45,080 bases of DNA from Paenibacillus fonticola DSM 21315 (lineage in GTDB: Bacteria > Bacillota > Bacilli > Paenibacillales > Paenibacillaceae). Shown one piece after another: positions 16,463 to 25,848 of this stretch. A program made the position numbers and the translations under genes. The stretch's first letter is position 1; every line of letters starts with the position of its first letter. The notes below the pieces were generated by a model. It did not search any database. It saw nothing but the letters and a program-made list of their open reading frames with translations, and was not told the DNA's origin. Location: positions 2,131-47,210 of the forward strand of contig NZ_KB907285.1 in the NCBI RefSeq assembly GCF_000381905.1, given 5' to 3'.

Positions 16463-16930
16463 ATGTCAGATACGATTATCAACACAGCAAGAATCGTACG
16501 TCAAGTTGTGCTGCAGCAGGTGCAGGCGATCCCTGAGGAACTGTTTGACATTCATCCCGAAGGTTTCAATAATACAATTCGCTGGAACATCGGTCACATG
16601 ATTTTTTGGATGGATAAATACTCCACTCTATCCTTCGGATTCCCGTCTTCAATTCCCGCTCAATATGAGGAACTGTTTAACTCTGGAACAAAGCCCTTGG
16701 ATTGGACGACTGCTCCGCCGTCAAAGGATGAGCTGACCCAATTGTTAATGAAACAGTTGTCTAGTTTCTCTGAGCTGAAACCCGAATTACTAGACAAAAG
16801 TCTGGTATCGCTATTTGAAATAGGGCCATTCCAATTCAATATCGCTGGCGAGTTGTTCAACTTCGCTCTGATTCACGAAGCCATACACTTAGGAACCATT
16901 TCGAGTCAGCTAAAGACTCTATCGCGTTAG
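16463..16930 (+). CDS. DinB-like superfamily protein
   Basis: This 155-aa four-helix protein has the DinB_2 pattern: an early ARIVRQVVLQQVQAIPEELF helix, NNTIRWNIGHMIFWMDKYST with the first metal-ligand His, and ALIHEAIHLGTISSQLK with the His-rich helix near the C-terminus. Members bind a divalent metal; many act as thiol-dependent transferases, though most are uncharacterised. GGAGGGAG precedes the ATG at 16463. The next gene starts 56 nt downstream on the same strand, so the two may share a transcript. Confidence 0.88.
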   Translation: MSDTIINTARIVRQVVLQQVQAIPEELFDIHPEGFNNTIRWNIGHMIFWMDKYSTLSFGFPSSIPAQYEELFNSGTKPLDWTTAPPSKDELTQLLMKQLSSFSELKPELLDKSLVSLFEIGPFQFNIAGELFNFALIHEAIHLGTISSQLKTLSR

Positions 16931-16986
16931 CCAATGAAAAACTCAGTAATTGAAGTGACTAGTAGACTATATTGGAGGATTCTTTC

Positions 16987-17391
16987 ATGGAGAAATCTGC
17001 AGACTCAGCCCCATCCCGGACTCGCTTAGCGTTTGATGCTTTTAGACAGGCTTTAGAGAGAGGACATACAGACGACTTTCTTAAGATAGTCACGGAAGAT
17101 TTTCATTTCTTCGTTCCGCTCCCGCTTGAGGGGTGGAATCACAAGCAGAAAGGCAAAGTACGGTTCGAGGAATTGGTTAAGTTTGAGCGCTCTCTATTTC
17201 AGATGCAATTAATCCCACTTGTCGTTCTTGAGAATGAGAACAATGGGATGGTGGTGTTTCACGCGGAGGGTCCGTTGAACGGGCGATTTTTTAGCAATGA
17301 GCTTGTGATCTTCTTTGAGTTTGAGGCAGAGCAAGTCCGCTCTTTCCGTGAATACGTAGGTATGCCGTTAAAAAATTATGAGACCCCATAA
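16987..17391 (+). CDS. NTF2-like (SnoaL-type) protein
   Basis: This 134-aa protein has the cone-shaped NTF2-like fold pattern: AFDAFRQALERGHTDDFLKI helix, VTEDFHFFVPLP strand, then KVRFEELVKFERSLF and a terminal FEAEQVRSFREYVG strand. Such proteins bind or isomerise small hydrophobic ligands; nothing fixes a substrate. TTGGAGGA with 7-nt spacing sets the start. A terminator follows at 17406. Confidence 0.82.
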   Translation: MEKSADSAPSRTRLAFDAFRQALERGHTDDFLKIVTEDFHFFVPLPLEGWNHKQKGKVRFEELVKFERSLFQMQLIPLVVLENENNGMVVFHAEGPLNGRFFSNELVIFFEFEAEQVRSFREYVGMPLKNYETP

Positions 17392-17405
17392 TAGATACTC
17401 CCCCT

Positions 17406-17446
17406 GAAGAAAAGCTCCTGTTAGTATACAGGAGCTTTTTTCTTCA
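17406..17446 (+). terminator. Terminator after the DinB/NTF2 pair
   Basis: A stem AAAGCTCCTG (17411-17420) with its complement at 17429-17438 is extended outward by GAAGAA/TTCTTC and followed by a T-run. Confidence 0.85.
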
Positions 17447-17451
17447 CCTCG

Positions 17452-17548
17452 TTAAGCCGGTGGAATGCTCTGCGGGCTGTTAAATACATTTTGCGGATCG
17501 TATTTCTCTTTTACTCTCTTCAATCTCGCGTATATAGTTAACTTTGTG
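17452..17548 (-). pseudogene. 3' stump of a BBE-domain FAD-linked oxidase
   Basis: About 31 codons read YARLKRVKEKYDPQNVFNSP followed by QSIPPA and TAA. This is the conserved C-terminal end of berberine-bridge-type flavin oxidases (YDPxNVF...QSI). Similarity ends 5' of this and the DUF2200 gene begins 10 nt away, so a deletion joined the two. Confidence 0.75.
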
Positions 17549-17558
17549 TTTGTAATTA

Positions 17559-17909
17559 TTATTTTCTCAAAATCTTCTCCATCGCTTTTCCCTTGGCAAG
17601 CTCATCGATCAGCTTATCCAAATAGCGAATTTCCTGCATCGTGGGCTCTTCGATGTCTTCCACTCGAACACCGCAGACCACACCTTTGATTAGAGTACGG
17701 GAAGGATTTATTTGGGCAGCTTCCGCAAAAAATGTCTCAAAGTCTGTTTTTTTCTCCAGATGCGCTTCTAACTCTTCCTGGCTATACCCTGTCAACCAAC
17801 GGATGATTTCATCGACTTCTGCTTTCGTACGGCCTTTTTTCTCCGCCTTTGTAACATAATGGGGATAGACACTTGCGACACTTGTTGTATAAATCCGATG
17901 TTTGGTCAT
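17559..17909 (-). CDS. DUF2200 family protein
   Basis: This 116-aa protein is typical for DUF2200: it begins MTKHRIYTTSVASVYPHYVT, then KAEVDEIIRWLTGYSQEEL, INPSRTLIKGVVCGVRVEDI and a helical C-terminus (PTMQEIRYLDKLIDELAKGK). The family is widespread and uncharacterised. It stands alone, with a broken oxidase downstream and a broken AraC gene upstream. Confidence 0.92.
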   Translation of the reverse strand: MTKHRIYTTSVASVYPHYVTKAEKKGRTKAEVDEIIRWLTGYSQEELEAHLEKKTDFETFFAEAAQINPSRTLIKGVVCGVRVEDIEEPTMQEIRYLDKLIDELAKGKAMEKILRK

Positions 17910-18043
17910 GATCGCCCTCGCTTATATGATTTTTTTATTTTTATTATAGTAAAAATAAAGCCGGGTTTAAACGTGAATGTAAGATTTAACAACAGGCATA
18001 GACACCTCGTTCGGACATCTTTACGTGTCGCAGGAGTAAAAAG

Positions 18044-18365
18044 TTATTTTTTCCTTACTGGTATCCAAATTTCCCCGGCATCATGCCCAGCCATTCCATA
18101 AAAGCTAGGGCCTTCCACCTGTTCATAGCTACATCTATAACCTTGGCATCTGTTGTCTGCAGTTCAAAAGCTGCTAATGTCAACCGCCGACGTCGAATGT
18201 ACTCAGATAACGATACTCCCGTAATAAACGGAAACATTCGTTGATAATGATAAGTAGAACAACAGGCGATCTGCGCGATTTGATCATATGAGATATTGTC
18301 CGCCAGATTTGTTTCTGCATGAAAAAATCAGCATATCGATCAAGATCTCCCCGTTCTATTTTCAT
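18044..18365 (-). pseudogene. Broken AraC-type regulator with GyrI-like tail
   Basis: The start MKIERGDLDRYADFFMQK is in one frame. After a frameshift near 18310 come NISYDQIAQIACCSTYHYQR, MFPFITGVSLSEYIRRRRLT and LAAFELQTTDAKVIDVAM, the two helix-turn-helix units of an AraC regulator. The second unit is cut at VIDVAM. It is then joined, in another frame, to YEQVEGPSFYGMAGHDAGEI plus WIPVRKK and TAA, the end of a GyrI-like effector domain. So one frameshift and an internal deletion of most of the effector domain have occurred. Confidence 0.8.
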
Positions 18366-18518
18366 GAAGTTGACCCCAATCGGCCATATGATCCTGAGAA
18401 TCACCCGCTACGTTTATCCCAATCACTAGTTGGATAGTATTTATATCTTCCTGCCGGTATTTTTGCAACGTATCAGTCTTTCTTTTAACAGCAGGAACTA
18501 GAAAGTGCCTATGGAACT

Positions 18519-18659
18519 ATGAAATCTACACAAGAACATCGAATTATTGAAAATGCAACGGTATTTGATTTTGAGTTGACGGACGAAGATATGAAGCGCA
18601 TTAATGAACTGAATCAGAACTACCGAGTTGGTCCTGACCCGGACAATTTTGACTTCTAA
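18519..18659 (+). pseudogene. 3' stump of an aldo/keto reductase
   Basis: The last 46 codons of a 2,5-diketogluconate-reductase-type aldo/keto reductase are readable: STQEHRIIENATVFDFELTD, then EDMKRINELNQNYRVGPDPD, then NFDF and TAA. The cofactor-binding end of the family normally reads KSTHEHRIIEN, so the last part of the fold is present but the barrel is gone. It lies 21 nt before the SDR gene, the former operon partner. Confidence 0.82.
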
Positions 18660-18680
18660 AACATTTTCGGAGGCACAAAT

Positions 18681-19475
18681 ATGCAATTGAATTTGCAAGG
18701 AAAAACGGCGCTGGTGACGGGTTCTACATCAGGAATTGGAAAGGCAATCGCCTTGTCGTTAGTCTCGGAAGGCGCCACAGTACTTATTAATGGACGCCGC
18801 GAAGAAAAAGTGAATCAGACGATACAAGAAATTCAAGCCAAGTATCCTGAAGCTATCCTTAAGTCCGTTGTCGCTGATCTAGGAACAGAGCAAGGATGCC
18901 AAAAGGTTATTAGACAGTACGCTGAAGTAGACATTCTTATTAACAACCTTGGCATTTTTGAGCCTGTACAATATTTTAATATCTCTGATGAAGATTGGTT
19001 CAAACTGTTTGAAGTCAACATCATGAGTGGTGTCCGGCTGACTCGCCATTATCTGAAACAAATGATTCGCAAAAAAGAAGGCAGAGTCATCTTTATCGCT
19101 AGCGAAGCAGCGATTATGCCATCTCAAGAAATGGCTCATTATAGCGCGACCAAAACGATGCAGCTCTCGCTCTCCCGCAGTTTGGCCGAGCTGACTACAG
19201 GAACAATTGTGACGGTCAATACGGTTATGCCTGGTTCCACTTTAACAGAAGGCGTGGAAACGATGTTAAATACCCTTTATCCTAATGAGAAATTGACCAT
19301 AGCCGAAGCAGAACAACGATTTATGAAAGAGAACCGGCAAACCTCCATTATCCAAAGGCTTATTCGTCCGGAAGAAATTGCACATTTTGTTACCTTCTTA
19401 AGTAGTCCGCTCTCTTCGGCTATTAATGGCTCCGCGTTACGAATAGACGGAGGATTAGTACGTAGTGTGTTTTAA
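18681..19475 (+). CDS. SDR family NAD(P)-dependent oxidoreductase (paralogue 1)
   Basis: This 264-aa short-chain dehydrogenase has cofactor motif VTGSTSGIGKAIA, an Arg-containing INGRREEKVNQ that favours NADPH, the NNLGIFE motif, catalytic Ser in IFIASEAA, and YSATK for Tyr and Lys. The C-terminus INGSALRIDGGLVRSVF is normal. It is clearly related to the SDR at 37480-38286, sharing long stretches such as TVNTxMPGxTLxE and an insertion with a RFIRPxEI-like motif. GGAGG with 7-nt spacing sets the start. Substrate unknown. Confidence 0.93.
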   Translation: MQLNLQGKTALVTGSTSGIGKAIALSLVSEGATVLINGRREEKVNQTIQEIQAKYPEAILKSVVADLGTEQGCQKVIRQYAEVDILINNLGIFEPVQYFNISDEDWFKLFEVNIMSGVRLTRHYLKQMIRKKEGRVIFIASEAAIMPSQEMAHYSATKTMQLSLSRSLAELTTGTIVTVNTVMPGSTLTEGVETMLNTLYPNEKLTIAEAEQRFMKENRQTSIIQRLIRPEEIAHFVTFLSSPLSSAINGSALRIDGGLVRSVF

Positions 19476-19497
19476 TAAACAGTTTTAGCAGTGTACA

Positions 19498-19534
19498 GAA
19501 CAGATCCCCGTTAGACATATAGGGGGACCTGTTC
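19498..19534 (+). terminator. Terminator-like hairpin after the SDR gene
   Basis: GAACAGATCCCC (19498-19509) pairs with GGGGGACCTGTTC (19522-19534) through one internal mismatch. The T-run is weak. Confidence 0.55.
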
Positions 19535-19550
19535 ACCATTACATATACTT

Positions 19551-19916
19551 TTAGAAGCAGGTATACCATAAAATAACGGACGAAGGAAAGCTTCCGAACG
19601 AATACGTCGGAAATATAAAGCCCTGTGTAAAACCAAATGGATTGGTAGATGTGACAAACATAAGAAAAACGTTAAAGGTACGAGTGACAATTAGCGTCCA
19701 TCGGTTCTGACAGCCTGCAGCAAATGACACGGCGCCTTGGGCCGGCTGCTGAAATACGAAGTTCTGCGCTAGAGCCGGAGACTGCGATAGCTGCTGAAAC
19801 GTACCCAGTAATTGAGGCGGTGGCGGCGTAACACCTGGAGGCAATCCCGCTCCAGGCCCTCCCCCAGGTGACGGAAAGAAAGGCGAAAATGGAGCGAACG
19901 CTCTGTGGCTATTCAT
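19551..19916 (-). CDS. Pro/Gly-rich small protein of unknown function
   Basis: This 121-aa protein has an N-terminal half rich in Pro, Gly and Phe (FAPFSPFFPSPGGGPGAGLP, then PGVTPPPPQLL). Its C-terminal half is hydrophobic and aromatic with many Phe, Thr and Ser residues. It has no signal peptide and no recognised domain. GGGAGGAT supports the ATG at 19916 (7-9 nt). Low-complexity composition like this occurs in spore-coat or surface-associated proteins, but that is only a guess. Confidence 0.6.
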   Translation of the reverse strand: MNSHRAFAPFSPFFPSPGGGPGAGLPPGVTPPPPQLLGTFQQLSQSPALAQNFVFQQPAQGAVSFAAGCQNRWTLIVTRTFNVFLMFVTSTNPFGFTQGFIFPTYSFGSFPSSVILWYTCF

Positions 19917-20031
19917 GAATCTCATCCTCCCACTTCAGCATCGACATACATCGTTACGCTACAGTATGCATAGGCGTTAGCACATGTTCTTCGAACTGAA
20001 CGGGAATTGCTCTATTTTTGCTCTTCAGCCG

Positions 20032-22647
20032 TTACAATATTTCAATATAACCTTCTGTTCCATGCACGCGAATACGTTGCCCCTCCTTGATCAGCTTGGT
20101 GGCATTTTCTACACCGACAACAGCTGGTAAGCCATACTCACGTGCAATAACTGCTCCATGCGTCATCAATCCACCTACTTCGGTGACTAGGCCTTTGATG
20201 GATACAAACAATGGTGTCCAGCTAGGGTCTGTAAAGGCGGTGACTAATATATCTCCTTCTTCTAAATCTGCATCCTCCATATTTAAGATGACACGTGCCC
20301 GTCCCTCGATCATTCCGGAGGAAACAGGCAAACCTGCAATAGCTTCGGCTGGAAGATTTTCTCTCTTGTACTCCCCTGCAATGATTTCACCATCTGATGT
20401 GATCACCCGCGGCGGAGATAATTTTTCATAGAATCGGTATTCGTCTTTTCGTTTACTAATGATTTGGCCATCCAGTTTGCTGGTGCGTGCAGCTTCGTGA
20501 AATTCCTCAAAACTGAGGTAGTATATATCTTCCTTGTCATGAATAACGCCAGCTTGCACAAGTCGCTCGGCCTCTTTCAGTAAAGCCTGTTTATAAACGA
20601 AGTAGCGATTCACCATGCCATATTTGGGATATTCCCTATACCCGATAAATTTCCGGATGAGGTCGATCTTTTGTTTGGTTTCGCGGGCTTTTTGTTCGCC
20701 ATCCGGCAGCTGTTTCAAGCGATCTAGTAACTCTTGTTCCTTTGCCAAAGCTTCCTTTCGTCCTTGCTCAAATTTTCGATGGCTTTCTTGAGGTCCAAAA
20801 TTTTTGACGTTGCTAAGAATCAACGGGACAAGTGCAATTGGTTTTTCGCTCCAGCGGGTTCTGGTAATATCGATTTCACCGGTACATCGCATGCCGTATT
20901 TGTCCAGAAAAGCGTCGATCGCCTCTTTGGTTTCCAGCCCGCCATTCAACTGAAGCAGTTCATCCCCAAAGTCATCCTCTTTAACATGTTGCAAATATTC
21001 AATGACTTCCGGATAAGGGCGGATCGTATCTGCAACATCCAATAACGCCAGGCCCATTTCTGAAGTAATATTGCCCGGTACAGATTGAGAAAGTGTGTCG
21101 GCTGCATTTTTTTCACCCAACCACTTGTACATGTTTTCATTAATCCATGATGAAGCATTCATAGCAGCCATAATTACAGCCGAGCTTTGCGGATCAAATA
21201 AAATTCTCTTTAATTCATGGATATCCTTGAGGATAAAATCGAACAAATCCACTCCGGATTTCGTTTGGATGTGCTGTTTCAATACTTCGATCGAGGTTTG
21301 ACTCTGCTTAATCAAATCAGGAACCATGGACGGATCGGGTTCGCTTGGTGCTTGAACACCCGCTGACGATGTAGCGTTATGGCTTGGGCTGGAACTCTGG
21401 TCTTTGTTCTCATTTGGCAGCAGTTTTATAAAATCCCCCCGCTCAATGATGGTCAGAAGCGCGTCTTTAATGAGCGGATCGGACTGGCCCAGCGTATTTA
21501 ATATTATTTCTCTGCTTGCAGACGAAGCCAGCATAGGTGTCACATCGACAAACAACCTTCCGCCAGCTTTACGCATCGGTGCCGGAGTCGTTAACAGATA
21601 AAAAGAAAGTCCCAATGGTTTTATGGGGTCCGTCATCATTTGCTGATGCCCGACAGATACATAGACGTGATTTTCTTGATCATTCGCTTCAGGGATCGGG
21701 AATAACGTCGTGATGGGTCGACTCTGGACAATGTGGAAGGTATCGTGGACCAAACACCATTCGATATCTTGTGGCTGGCCGAAATATGCTTCGATCTGTC
21801 TCCCGATGCGTGCCAGTTGTAAAATTTGTTGTTCCGTCAGTGTTTGTGCCTTTTGCTGATCAGGATCGATTTGCTGTGTCTCGGTTCCGCCTTCTTTTCA
21901 GCCATAGATTGCCAATGATTTCGCTGCTATGATCTTTTCGACGATTTTACCTTCCTGTACTTTATAACCATCGGCAGATACCAAACCCGAGACCAGCGCT
22001 TCTCCGAGTCCGAAACTGGCATCGATAGATAACACCTTTCGGTTAGAAGTCATTGGATCAGCGGTAAATAAAATTCCCGAAGCCTGCGGGAAAACCATCC
22101 TTTGAATGATCACGGACAAGTAAACCTGACAGTGGTCGAATCCATTTTGCATACGGTAGAAGACCGCGCGATCCGTAAACAGGGAAGCCCAGCATTTGCG
22201 GATATGCTTCAGAATGGCTTCTGTGCCGATAATATTTAAGTACGTGTCTTGTTGACCCGCAAAAGAGGCATGCGGCAAATCTTCAGCAGTCGCACTAGAA
22301 CGTACGGCATAAGCATGCTCCTCGCCAAGCCGGGAGAGATATTCTGTCACTGCTTCCACAATATCGGAAGGAATTTCTTCCTCCATAACGGTTTGCCTGA
22401 TCTCCCTGCTGATTTCAGCAATCTGGCCTCGATCTTCTACATTCAGCTTGGTTAGTTGATCCAATAAAGCATGATACGTTTCGTTTTCTGCGATGGCTTT
22501 TTGATATCCCACGGTGGTCACACAAAATCCTACGGGCACATGTATTCCATCCATTTTTGATAATGTGCCTAAATTTAACCCTTTCCCGCCAACGAGCCAA
22601 AGCTGGTTTTTTTCGATTTCCTGGAAGCCGAGAACCAAAGAACTCAT
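20032..22647 (-). pseudogene. rph: Rifampin phosphotransferase interrupted by one in-frame TGA
   Basis: Together the frame is 871 codons, the family's full length (about 865 aa), with a single TGA at codon 250 (21898-21900) between SLAIYG and KEGGTETQQ. N-terminal ATP-binding domain: WLVGGKGLNLGTLSK, AVRSSATAEDLPHASFAGQQ, GILFTADP. Middle rifampin-binding domain. C-terminal swivelling domain with MTHGAVIAREYG; its His (about codon 830) would carry the phosphate. Rph transfers the beta phosphate of ATP to rifampin, inactivating it. No frameshift or other stop is present, so the damage is one base change or an error, or the stop is read through. As written the cell makes a 249-aa ATP-binding fragment and possibly a 573-aa fragment from an internal ATG without an evident ribosome site. 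Confidence 0.9.
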
Positions 22648-22769
22648 ACAACATCTCCCCTAACCATTGGATTGAGAAAAAATCATTTGACAAGAGTTTA
22701 CCGGCGTGGTACACTTAAAATGTAAGATACGATACTTATGTCTATTTAAAATTAGACAGTGATGATCTG

Positions 22770-22798
22770 ATTGTATCATCGTGTCTGTTCATATGCAA
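22770..22798 (-). promoter_or_regulatory. Candidate promoter of rph
   Basis: On the minus strand, TTGCAT (22793-22798), a 17-nt spacer and TACAAT (22770-22775) lie about 120 nt before the rph start. A hairpin with stem TGTCTA/TAGACA lies in the leader at 22738-22758. Confidence 0.5.
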
Positions 22799-22802
22799 TA
22801 TT

Positions 22803-22837
22803 AAAGAACCTGGTGAATATGACCAGGTTCTTTTTTT
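22803..22837. terminator. Bidirectional terminator between aldo/keto reductase and rph
   Basis: The 12-bp perfect stem AAAGAACCTGGT / ACCAGGTTCTTT has a 7-nt loop. T-rich flanks lie on both sides; it is the natural stop for the aldo/keto reductase transcript. Confidence 0.85.
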
Positions 22838-22928
22838 GTGATTTTCCACGAGTACAACCATGTTCGAGCCGGGCTCAGTCATTCAGCATAAGGAAATACT
22901 GAAGTTCCTTCGCTTCCTTCATTACAGT

Positions 22929-23948
22929 TTACGTCCGCTCTTCCTTCCATGACTCAGCTGAATCAGTCATCAACTGGCTGATTTGCGCCATCTCAACCGG
23001 GGTTAACGGTCCGAATTTTATTGCCTCCGCATTCTCAATTACCTGCTGTACAGTACGGAAACCTGGAATGGGGAGCGTCGTATCGCTTTTTGCCCAAATC
23101 CACGCAAGAGCTCCTTGGGTCAGCGTCCGGCCATTTGAAGTCAAAATATCCCGGATCGCTTGCAGTTGATGTGTCATCACCGGGGATGGAATTCCGTCTT
23201 TAAAGTATTCCAACCAGTCCAAGTTGTTTCTGCGCCGAATATCTTTAGGATCTGCCACCGTTATTTCCTCCGAATATTTCCCGGTCAGCAGCCCCATGGC
23301 AAGAGGCCCCCGATTGATGCTCGACAGATGATACTTTTCGCATAAGTTCAGCATATCCGTATTGTTGCGGAATAGATTTAACTCATGTTGAATCGCCGTA
23401 CAATACGGGCTTTGCGCGAATATTTCGGCGCGGTTAGGGAAGTCGGTTGACCACCCGAAATAACGGACTTTGCCTTCCTGAACAAGTTCCTCAAGCACAG
23501 CCTTAACTTCTTGGGCCAGATGTTCGGGGTAATCCCCGATATGGAATTGATACAGATCGATATAGTCGGTGTTCAGTCTTCGCAGTGAAGCTTCGCAAGC
23601 CAATCTGATATATTCAGCACTAGCGTTTTGCCCTAAAGCTTCTTTGGTGTGCTCATTTGTAACATGACCGAATTTGGTGGCAATGATCATTCGATCTCGC
23701 CTTCCTTGCAACGCTTGTCCGATTACTTCTTCGCTGTGTCCGGCCCCATAATTGTCGGATGTATCAATGAAATTAATCCCGTAGTCGATCGCGCAGTGAA
23801 TGGCTGCAATTGATTCACGGTCATCAACCTTCCCCCATCCGTAAGGTTCACCCGTTAACGCATCATGCCAAGGCCCGCCGATCGCCCAGCAGCCCATTCC
23901 AAGAGCGCTTACGTCCAATCCCGATTTTCCCAATTTTCTTCTAAACAC
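22929..23948 (-). CDS. Aldo/keto reductase
   Basis: This 339-aa (beta/alpha)8 oxidoreductase has catalytic Asp and Tyr in FIDTSDNYGAGHSEEVIG, Lys in MIIATKFGHV, His in YIDLYQFHIGDYPEHLA, and an NADPH-binding end LPIPGFRTVQQVIENAEAI. It is of full length for the AKR11/12-like group of Gram-positive bacteria. It faces away from a MocR regulator across 110 nt, and this kind of pairing suggests MocR controls it. Substrate unknown. Confidence 0.94.
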   Translation of the reverse strand: MFRRKLGKSGLDVSALGMGCWAIGGPWHDALTGEPYGWGKVDDRESIAAIHCAIDYGINFIDTSDNYGAGHSEEVIGQALQGRRDRMIIATKFGHVTNEHTKEALGQNASAEYIRLACEASLRRLNTDYIDLYQFHIGDYPEHLAQEVKAVLEELVQEGKVRYFGWSTDFPNRAEIFAQSPYCTAIQHELNLFRNNTDMLNLCEKYHLSSINRGPLAMGLLTGKYSEEITVADPKDIRRRNNLDWLEYFKDGIPSPVMTHQLQAIRDILTSNGRTLTQGALAWIWAKSDTTLPIPGFRTVQQVIENAEAIKFGPLTPVEMAQISQLMTDSAESWKEERT

Positions 23949-23953
23949 TTGCT

Positions 23954-23987
23954 CAACTCCTTTGACGATTAATTCACATTCAGTATA
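23954..23987 (+). promoter_or_regulatory. Promoter of the MocR-type regulator gene
   Basis: In the divergent region the plus strand has TTGACG, a 16-nt spacer and TATAAT ending near 23987. A repeated GGTGGTATTGGTAA lies directly downstream, where a MocR operator could be. It is about 70 nt before the start codon. Confidence 0.6.
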
Positions 23988-24058
23988 ATAGGTGGTATTG
24001 GTAATTTATAGAACCAAAAATGAATGATTTCGAAGAACCAATTAGGAGGTACAGAGAA

Positions 24059-25489
24059 ATGTTCGGCTTCATTCCCACAACGGATGGCGGCTCTTTTACC
24101 AAACAGTTATGCAGCTTTTTACGCGAAAATATTGAAACCGGAGCCCTCGCTCCCGGCCTCCGTCTACCGCCTACGCGTCAGGCTGCCCAAGAGCTGCGCA
24201 TTGCACGGAACATTATGATCGAGGTATATGAGCAGCTGACGGCCGAAGGTTACTTAACGACTCGCGTTGGCTCGGGCACTTATATTTCTGACGGCATCCA
24301 GTCCCGGCCACTGCGACCTCTTCCCTCCTCCCAGATCTCCCAAACTTCTCGTGTCCCAGCAAGTAAAAAGCAAGAAAATCTGATCGACTTTGATGCAGGC
24401 TCACCCGATCTTATGCATTTTCCACGCAGGCTTTGGAGTAAATATGTAAGGGAAATTACGAATAACGATCCAGACACTGTATTTGATTACAGTGACGTGC
24501 AAGGTACGAAAGAATTGAGGGAAACGATTTCCCAATATGTATACCGTGTGAAGGGAATACGCTGCAGCAGCGATCAGATTATTGTAACTTCGGGTACCTC
24601 CGAAGCTTTTCTGCTGCTTGCGGCATCCTTATCCGACCTGTTTCGAACCGTTTATGTCGAAGATCCGACAATTGGATTTGTCACGGATATATTTCAGAAA
24701 TGGAAATATAAGGTTCATCATGTCGATGTCGATCAACAAGGGATGATAATCAACCGTATTCCAGCATCGGAGTCAGGAGGTTTAATCATACTTACCCCTT
24801 CCCACCAATATCCGACCGGCAGTATCCTCTCGATTCAACGAAGACAGCAGGCCGTAAGATTGGCGGAAACAGCGGGGCATTATTTGTTGGAAGACGATTA
24901 TAATAGCGAGTTCCGCCATAAAGGGAGTCCGATTCCGCCCCTTCAGATTTTAGCTCCAACACGGGTCATCTATGCCAGTACGTTCAGCAAAACCTTATCA
25001 CCAGCGCTGCGGATTGGATATCTTATCGTTCCACCTGATTTAATACAACGTATCCTGCAAACGAAAATGGAACTGAATCTAACCGCTTCGGGCATTACAC
25101 AGTCGGTGTTGACCCGGTTCATTGAGGATGGTCATTATGACCGGCACATTTTAAAAATGAAAGCTATTTACAAAAAGAAACGCATCCTGCTGGTAGAACA
25201 ATGCTACCGTATTTTCGGCGATGACGCCAAAATATTAGGAGATGAAACAGGTATGCATGCGCAAATCGTATTTAGACCGGATCTCTATGGGGGGATCGAT
25301 TGGCAACAGGTAGAAACGTTCGGTGTTCGCCTGAGTACTTTCGATGATTATGCAAATAGTAAAGGAAATCACCCGGGTAAGGTTGTGTTGGGATATGGAA
25401 ATCTGACTGAAGAGGAAATTACGGAAGGCCTGTTGAGGATTCACCGTTTTTTGAAAGGCTCTAAAAATAAATCAGATATCGTTACTTGA
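24059..25489 (+). CDS. MocR/PdxR-type GntR regulator with aminotransferase domain
   Basis: This 476-aa fusion has a GntR winged helix at the N-terminus (LPPTRQAAQELRIARNIMIE, VYEQLTAEGYLTTRVGSGTY) and, after a linker, a fold-type I PLP domain with ILTPSHQYPTGSILS and the PLP lysine in TFSKTLSPALRIGYL (Lys311). MocR regulators sense an amino compound or PLP and commonly control a divergent gene, here the aldo/keto reductase. The ATG at 24059 is chosen because AGGAGG is 9 nt upstream; an in-frame ATG 39 nt earlier has no ribosome site. Confidence 0.93.
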   Translation: MFGFIPTTDGGSFTKQLCSFLRENIETGALAPGLRLPPTRQAAQELRIARNIMIEVYEQLTAEGYLTTRVGSGTYISDGIQSRPLRPLPSSQISQTSRVPASKKQENLIDFDAGSPDLMHFPRRLWSKYVREITNNDPDTVFDYSDVQGTKELRETISQYVYRVKGIRCSSDQIIVTSGTSEAFLLLAASLSDLFRTVYVEDPTIGFVTDIFQKWKYKVHHVDVDQQGMIINRIPASESGGLIILTPSHQYPTGSILSIQRRQQAVRLAETAGHYLLEDDYNSEFRHKGSPIPPLQILAPTRVIYASTFSKTLSPALRIGYLIVPPDLIQRILQTKMELNLTASGITQSVLTRFIEDGHYDRHILKMKAIYKKKRILLVEQCYRIFGDDAKILGDETGMHAQIVFRPDLYGGIDWQQVETFGVRLSTFDDYANSKGNHPGKVVLGYGNLTEEEITEGLLRIHRFLKGSKNKSDIVT

Positions 25490-25526
25490 TATAAGGGTCT
25501 TAAGTCAATTTAGATTCCTGAAATTG

Positions 25527-25655
25527 TGTATGAAAAATCAAATAGATTTCGCTGAACTAACGAAAATTGGAGCATTCTATATGAAAAGTCGTATACAATT
25601 CACCATTTGGCGTATATTTTGACGATTCTATACGAAAAATCAAACAGATCAGCTC
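25527..25655. repeat. Three copies of a 51-bp-spaced intergenic repeat
   Basis: The core TATATGAAAARTC occurs three times with the G of the TRYG at 25532, 25583 and 25634, a constant 51-bp period. Copies 1 and 3 continue as AATCAAAYAGAT, while copy 2 diverges to GTCGTATACAATTCACC. The rest of the 359-nt gap 25490-25848 holds no gene apart from a weak GAGCCGG/CCGGCTC hairpin at 25769-25800. The element resembles interspersed intergenic repeats of Paenibacillus genomes, from recall only. Confidence 0.55.
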
Positions 25656-25848
25656 CCTACTCTGACGCCATTAATACCTAATTGGGAATATTGCCATCAA
25701 CGAATATGGAATCAAATGATCCAGAGGATTTCGTCCGACAAGACATTTTTTTTGAAAATAAAGAGCCGGTTGTTCCACGTTAAGGAAAGAGTACCCGGCT
25801 CAAATTGTTTATTATGCTTTCGAATCCCGATATGAGAACACACAGGGT

